Assembly: GCA_025925615.1 (NCBI GenBank)
Contig: JAICLN010000200.1
Location: 1-7,847 of the forward strand
Origin: Actinomycetospora sp.
Lineage (GTDB): Bacteria > Actinomycetota > Actinomycetes > Mycobacteriales > Pseudonocardiaceae
DNA length: 7,847 bases
Direction: 5' to 3'
How positions within the stretch are numbered: the stretch's first letter is position 1; each line of letters begins with the position of its first letter. Positions 4,978-7,847 of the stretch are shown in pieces. Under the pieces are notes generated by a model. That model was not told where the DNA came from. It made no database searches and worked only from the letters and a program-made list of their open reading frames with translations. The position numbers and the translations under genes were made by a program.

Positions 4978-6153
4978 ATGGCCATCTCCGACATCACGGA
5001 GTTCGCCCACCTCACCGAGGCCGACGTCGAGGCCCTCGGCGAGGAGTTCGACCAGATCCGTCGCGACGTCGAGGCCTCCCGCGGCGAGGCCGACGCCGAG
5101 TACATCCGCAGCATCATCCGCACCCAGCGCCGGCTCAACATCGCCGGGCGCGTGGCGCTGTTCGGCAGCCCGATCCCGCCACTGTGGATGGCGGGCGCCG
5201 CCCTGCTGGGCGTGGCCAAGATCCTCGAGAACATGGAGATCGGCCACAACGTCATGCACGGCCAGTGGGACTGGATGAACGATCCGGAGATCCACTCGGC
5301 GACGTGGGAGTGGGACAACGTCTGCCCCGCCGAGCAGTGGAAGCATTCGCACAACTACCTGCACCACACCTATACGAACGTCCTCGGCAAGGACAAGGAC
5401 GTCGGCTACGAGATCCTCCGGGTCACCTCCGACCAGAAGTGGAACCCGGTCAACCTCGGCCAGCCGGTGTTCAACACCCTGCTGATGCTGCTCTTCCAGC
5501 ACGGCGTGGCGATCCACGACCTCGACATCGAGGGCCTGCTCCGCCGGGACATCGAGGACCCGGAGGAGTTCAAGGCCAAGCTCGAGCAGGTCGGGCGCAA
5601 GATGCGCCACCAGATGGGGAAGGACTACATCCTCTTCCCGCTGCTCACCGGGCCGTTCTTCCTGACGACGCTGACCGCGAACATGGCCGCGAACCTCATC
5701 CGCAACGTCTGGTCCTACGCGATCATCTTCTGCGGGCACTTCCCCGACGGGGCCGAGGTGTTCACCGAGTCCCAGCTCGAGGACGAGACGTCGGGGGAGT
5801 GGTACCTGCGCCAGCTGCTCGGGTCGGCCAACTTCACCGGCGGGCGGCTCATGCACGTCATGTCCGGGTCGCTCGGCTACCAGATCGAGCACCACCTGTT
5901 CCCGGACCTGCCGTCGAACCGGTACCCGGAGATCGCGGAGCGGGTGACGGCGATCTGCGAGAAGTACGACCTGCCCTACACCACCGGGTCGTTCCCGAAG
6001 CAGTTCTGGAAGTCCATCCGCACGATCTGGCGGCTCGCGCTGCCGAACAAGAAGTTCGCGGCCGAGCAGCAGGCCCACGAGGCCGAGGGCCTGCGCCGGG
6101 AGAACGCGACGACGACGCCGTCGGCCGAGGCCGCCGCGCGGGTCGCCGCCTGA
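4978..6153 (+). CDS. Membrane fatty acid desaturase (DesA3-like acyl-CoA desaturase)
   Basis: A predicted 391-residue di-iron membrane enzyme that inserts a cis double bond into a long-chain fatty acyl chain, using O2 and electrons from the reductase just upstream. The three histidine boxes are complete: HNVMH (90-94), HNYLHH (125-130) and QIEHH (302-306); H254 in FCGHFPDG is a further likely ligand. Hydrophobic segments lie at about 57-79, 160-178, and 216-254, giving a cytoplasmic active site as usual. Sequence style matches DesA3 (Rv3229c) of M. tuberculosis, a stearoyl-CoA delta-9 desaturase; the exact substrate and double-bond position cannot be read here, and a front-end (linoleoyl-CoA type) specificity is the main alternative. 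ATG 4978 has a strong GGAAGGAG site. The gene lies 26 bases after the reductase gene and ends before a hairpin terminator. The final residues (ARVAA) resemble a C-terminal degradation tag. Confidence 0.93.
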   Translation: MAISDITEFAHLTEADVEALGEEFDQIRRDVEASRGEADAEYIRSIIRTQRRLNIAGRVALFGSPIPPLWMAGAALLGVAKILENMEIGHNVMHGQWDWMNDPEIHSATWEWDNVCPAEQWKHSHNYLHHTYTNVLGKDKDVGYEILRVTSDQKWNPVNLGQPVFNTLLMLLFQHGVAIHDLDIEGLLRRDIEDPEEFKAKLEQVGRKMRHQMGKDYILFPLLTGPFFLTTLTANMAANLIRNVWSYAIIFCGHFPDGAEVFTESQLEDETSGEWYLRQLLGSANFTGGRLMHVMSGSLGYQIEHHLFPDLPSNRYPEIAERVTAICEKYDLPYTTGSFPKQFWKSIRTIWRLALPNKKFAAEQQAHEAEGLRRENATTTPSAEAAARVAA

Positions 6154-6171
6154 TCGACGCGGGGGGTACGA

Positions 6172-6203
6172 CGGCCCGTCCCGGAGCACCCCGGGGCGGG
6201 CCG
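6172..6203 (+). terminator. GC-rich hairpin terminator after the desaturase operon
   Basis: CGGCCCGTCCCGG (6172-6184) pairs with CCGGGGCGGGCCG (6191-6203) around the loop AGCACC: 13 pairs with one G-U wobble. It starts 18 bases after the desaturase stop codon. No T-run follows, which is common for actinobacterial terminators. Position and stability make it the likely end of the reductase-desaturase transcript. Confidence 0.65.
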
Positions 6204-6214
6204 CCGTGTCGCTG

Positions 6215-6246
6215 GGCATGATCACGACGTCGAGAGCGACACGCCC
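6215..6246 (+). repeat. Direct repeat, copy 1 (32 bases)
   Basis: It begins GGCATGATCACGACGTCG and ends GCGACACGCCC. It matches the copy at 6377-6408 at 29 of 32 positions; the three differences are consecutive in the middle (AGA versus GTG). The GATCACGAC core is also present, inverted, at 6435-6443. Confidence 0.85.
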
Positions 6247-6376
6247 GAGATTCGGCGCGACTCGCTCACGAAGTCCGGATCGACGACGTCGAGCGGGGCC
6301 GGGCAGCGCTTGACTCCGAGTCGGCGCGGGAGTCCGGGTCGGTACTCAGCCGCGGGGGGCGGGACAGACCAACCGC

Positions 6377-6408
6377 GGCATGATCACGACGTCGGTGGCG
6401 ACACGCCC
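6377..6408 (+). repeat. Direct repeat, copy 2 (32 bases)
   Basis: The second copy of the 32-base repeat, 162 bases downstream of the first and in the same orientation. It also supplies the left arm of the long palindrome at 6382-6443. Confidence 0.85.
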
Positions 6409-6443
6409 AACGGGCGCCGGGACGCGCCGCCGAGGTCGTGATC
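6382..6443. repeat. Long imperfect palindrome (REP-like hairpin)
   Basis: The 19-base left arm (6382-6400, starting GATCACGACGTCGG) pairs with the right arm (6425-6443, ending GGTCGTGATC) at 17 of 19 positions. The 24-base loop contains a small hairpin of its own, CGCCC-AAC-GGGCG (6404-6416). Size, position between genes and the partial second copy at 6215 suggest a repetitive extragenic palindrome family. A large regulatory hairpin is the alternative. Confidence 0.6.
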
Positions 6444-6517
6444 ACGGCCCTGATCAGCGGTGGACCCCGGCGGCCCGACCACTCGCCGGGCGCCCGCACG
6501 GGACGCGGCCCGCCGAC

Positions 6518-6533
6518 TAGCGTGTCGCGCGTG
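6518..6533 (+). promoter_or_regulatory. -10 element and leaderless start of the peptidase gene
   Basis: TAGCGT (6518-6523) fits the actinobacterial TANNNT -10 pattern. Transcription would start about seven bases further on, at 6530-6531, which is exactly the GTG start codon at 6531-6533. No ribosome site precedes it. This arrangement is typical of leaderless mRNAs, which are common in actinobacteria. No clear -35 is seen. Confidence 0.45.
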
Positions 6534-7847
6534 TCGATCTACCCCTACGGCTCGTGGCCGACCCCGGTGACCTCCGAGCTCGTGGTCGCCGCCGCGGTCC
6601 GGCTCGACGAGGTGCGCCCCGACGGGACCGGCGCGGTCGTCTGGGGCGAGGGCCGCGCCGCCGAGGGCGGCCGCATCGCGCTGGTGCGCCGCGACCCCGA
6701 CGGGACGGTCTCCGACCTTCTCGGGGAGGACGCCAATGTCCGCACGGCGGTCCACGAGTACGGCGGCGGCGCCTGGTGGACGGACCGGTCCGCACCCGGC
6801 GTCGTGTCCGCCGTCGACTGGGCCGACCAGCGGCTGCGCCGCCACGAATCCGGGACCACGACGGTGCTGACCCCGGAACCCGCGGTGCGCCGCGGGGACC
6901 GCTATGCCGATGGCGACGTCGCGCCCGACGGGTCGTGGCTGGTCTGCGTGCGCGAGCACCACCCGAGCGCGGGAGCGCCGGCCACCGACGTCGTCAACGA
7001 GGTCGTGCGGCTCGACGCCCGGGAACCGTCGACCCCCGAGGTCCTGGTCAGCGGCCCGGACTTCGTCGCCGCGCCCCGCATCTCCCACGACGGCACCCAC
7101 CTGGCCTGGGTGAGCTGGGACCACCCGTCGATGCCGTGGGACGACACCGTCCTGCGGGTGCGCGAGCTCGCGTCGGGCGACGAGATCGTCGTCGCCGGCG
7201 GGCCGGGCGAGTCGGTGGGCGAGCCGACGTGGCACCGGGACGGGACGCTGACGTTCCTCTCCGACCGCACCGGCTGGTGGAACCTCTACCGCTGGACCGC
7301 CGCTCGGGGCGTCGAGCCGCTCGTGGTCCTCGACGCCGAGATCGGGATCCCCGCCTGGCAGCTCGGCGGCTCCCGGCACGCGGTGCTGGAAAATGCAACT
7401 GAGCACGCCGATAGGCAGCAGGTCGTCTTCGCCCGCTCGTCGGAGGGCTTCGACGCGCTGGTCGTCCGCGAGGTCGACGGGTCCCTGAGGACGCTGGACA
7501 CCGGGTTCACGACGATCCGCTCGGTCCGTGCCGACGGGCCCGACGCCGTGGTCTGCGTCGCCGGGAGCCCGACCACCGAGCCCGGGGTCCACCGCGTCAC
7601 CGTCGAGGGCTCGACGTGCTCCGTCACGACCCTGCACCCGCCCCGCGACCTCGGCCTCGACCCGGCGACGATCTCGGTCCCGGAGCCGATGACGTTCGGA
7701 TCGGTCGACGGCGAGGGCGCGCCCCGCGACGCCCACGCGCTCTACTACCCGCCGTCATCAGCGCACACCGCCCCGGACGGCGAGCTGCCGCCGCTGCTCG
7801 TCGTCATCCACGGCGGCCCGACGGGCGCGGCGGTGCCCGTGCTCGCC
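6531..7847 (+). CDS. S9-family (prolyl oligopeptidase-like) peptidase, N-terminal part (partial, 3' end outside window)
   Basis: The frame is open from GTG 6531 to the window end, 439 residues. The family hydrolyses short peptides or acylated amino acids with a C-terminal alpha/beta-hydrolase domain, gated by a beta-propeller. Visible here are the start YGSWPTPVT (5-14), typical of actinobacterial members; VRTAVHEYGGGAW (70-82); repeated propeller strands (about 30-380) with ISHDGTHLAWVSWDHPSMPWD (185-205) and FLSDRTGWWNLYRW (242-255); and the opening of the hydrolase domain, LLVVIHGGPTG (422-432), whose HGGP forms part of the oxyanion hole. The catalytic Ser, Asp and His lie beyond the window. 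No signal peptide, so cytoplasmic. A GTG at 6522 is in frame and three codons earlier; I prefer 6531 for the leaderless spacing. Residues about 287-296 (ENATEHADRQ) use unusual codons and may be a small insertion. The gene stands alone with its own promoter. Normal length is about 600-650 residues. Confidence 0.88.
   Translation, partial: MSIYPYGSWPTPVTSELVVAAAVRLDEVRPDGTGAVVWGEGRAAEGGRIALVRRDPDGTVSDLLGEDANVRTAVHEYGGGAWWTDRSAPGVVSAVDWADQRLRRHESGTTTVLTPEPAVRRGDRYADGDVAPDGSWLVCVREHHPSAGAPATDVVNEVVRLDAREPSTPEVLVSGPDFVAAPRISHDGTHLAWVSWDHPSMPWDDTVLRVRELASGDEIVVAGGPGESVGEPTWHRDGTLTFLSDRTGWWNLYRWTAARGVEPLVVLDAEIGIPAWQLGGSRHAVLENATEHADRQQVVFARSSEGFDALVVREVDGSLRTLDTGFTTIRSVRADGPDAVVCVAGSPTTEPGVHRVTVEGSTCSVTTLHPPRDLGLDPATISVPEPMTFGSVDGEGAPRDAHALYYPPSSAHTAPDGELPPLLVVIHGGPTGAAVPVLA
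7388..7420 (+). other. AT-richer patch with atypical codons inside the peptidase gene
   Basis: The stretch beginning GGAAAATGCAACT encodes ENATEHADRQQ with codons GAA, AAT, GCA, ACT, GAT and AGG, all rare in the rest of the gene. It lies in a propeller loop between AVL and VVFARS, where relatives (as I recall them) have a short DGR-type turn. It may be a fragment of a dispersed repeat that inserted in frame, or just a variable loop. The reading frame is intact on both sides. Confidence 0.35.

Larger units (their letters stand above)
6154..6530. other. Intergenic region with repeats between desaturase and peptidase genes
   Basis: No protein-like open frame with a ribosome site is found on either strand in these 377 bases. 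It holds the terminator hairpin, two copies of a 32-base direct repeat (6215-6246 and 6377-6408), a long imperfect palindrome (6382-6443), short palindromes GACTC-C-GAGTC (6312-6322) and CTGATCAG (6450-6457), and the probable leaderless promoter of the peptidase gene at its right end. Confidence 0.6.

Noticed and set aside
4948..6225. A 425-codon - strand open frame opposite the desaturase.
   Set aside because: Antisense shadow; the + strand has three intact histidine boxes and a strong ribosome site.
6215..6443. CRISPR array.
   Set aside because: Only two direct copies, imperfect and 162 bases apart, with no regular spacers and no cas gene in view.
6266..6499. A 77-codon - strand open frame in the repeat-bearing spacer.
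   Set aside because: It lies across the direct repeat and palindrome, has no ribosome site, and is Arg/Ser/Pro-rich.
6384..7736. A 450-codon - strand open frame opposite the peptidase.
   Set aside because: Antisense shadow of the S9 peptidase frame, rich in Arg/Gly/Asp/Val with no domain.

Overview
The window is very GC-rich (judged by eye, not computed). Codons strongly favour G/C at the third position, GTG starts are frequent, and the desaturase/reductase pair resembles one known from mycobacteria. This points to an actinobacterium; Pseudonocardia or a relative in the Pseudonocardiales is my best guess, from gene content and style only. I see seven protein genes (two cut by the window edges), no RNA genes, no CRISPR array and no complete insertion sequence.

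Layout. (1) At the left edge is the tail of a probable membrane protein on the + strand (3-179). It overlaps, tail to tail, a MarR-family regulator on the - strand (136-666). (2) Between the regulator and the next gene lies a 231-base gap with several inverted repeats and a possible promoter. (3) A tight - strand operon runs from 3478 down to 898. It encodes a four-helix CvpA-family membrane protein resembling the membrane half of the protease MarP, a two-helix membrane protein with an FhaA-type region and a canonical FHA domain, and a soluble protein with a divergent FHA-like domain. The first two genes overlap by 4 bases; the third follows after 29 bases. (4) A 297-base divergent spacer (3479-3775) is rich in palindromes and GGTAC-type motifs. 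(5) A + strand operon carries a flavin/NAD(P)H/[2Fe-2S] reductase (3776-4951) and a three-histidine-box membrane fatty acid desaturase (4978-6153), 26 bases apart, followed by a hairpin terminator. (6) A spacer of about 380 bases (6154-6530) contains a 32-base direct repeat and a long imperfect palindrome. (7) The 5' part of a prolyl-oligopeptidase-type (S9) peptidase runs off the right edge (6531 onward), probably translated from a leaderless mRNA.

How the genes work together. The reductase should pass electrons from NAD(P)H through FAD and its own [2Fe-2S] centre to the di-iron desaturase, which would put a double bond into long-chain fatty acyl chains. It is the same arrangement as the Rv3230c-DesA3 pair of Mycobacterium tuberculosis. 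The leftward operon looks like a membrane-bound phosphothreonine-reading module, but no kinase or phosphatase gene is present here, so its inputs are unknown. Whether the two divergent operons are co-regulated is open.

Most interesting points: a protease-less MarP-like protein translationally coupled to a membrane FHA protein; a palindrome-bounded, in-frame, odd-codon insertion inside the reductase; a possible C-terminal degron on the desaturase; and REP-like repeats before the peptidase gene.
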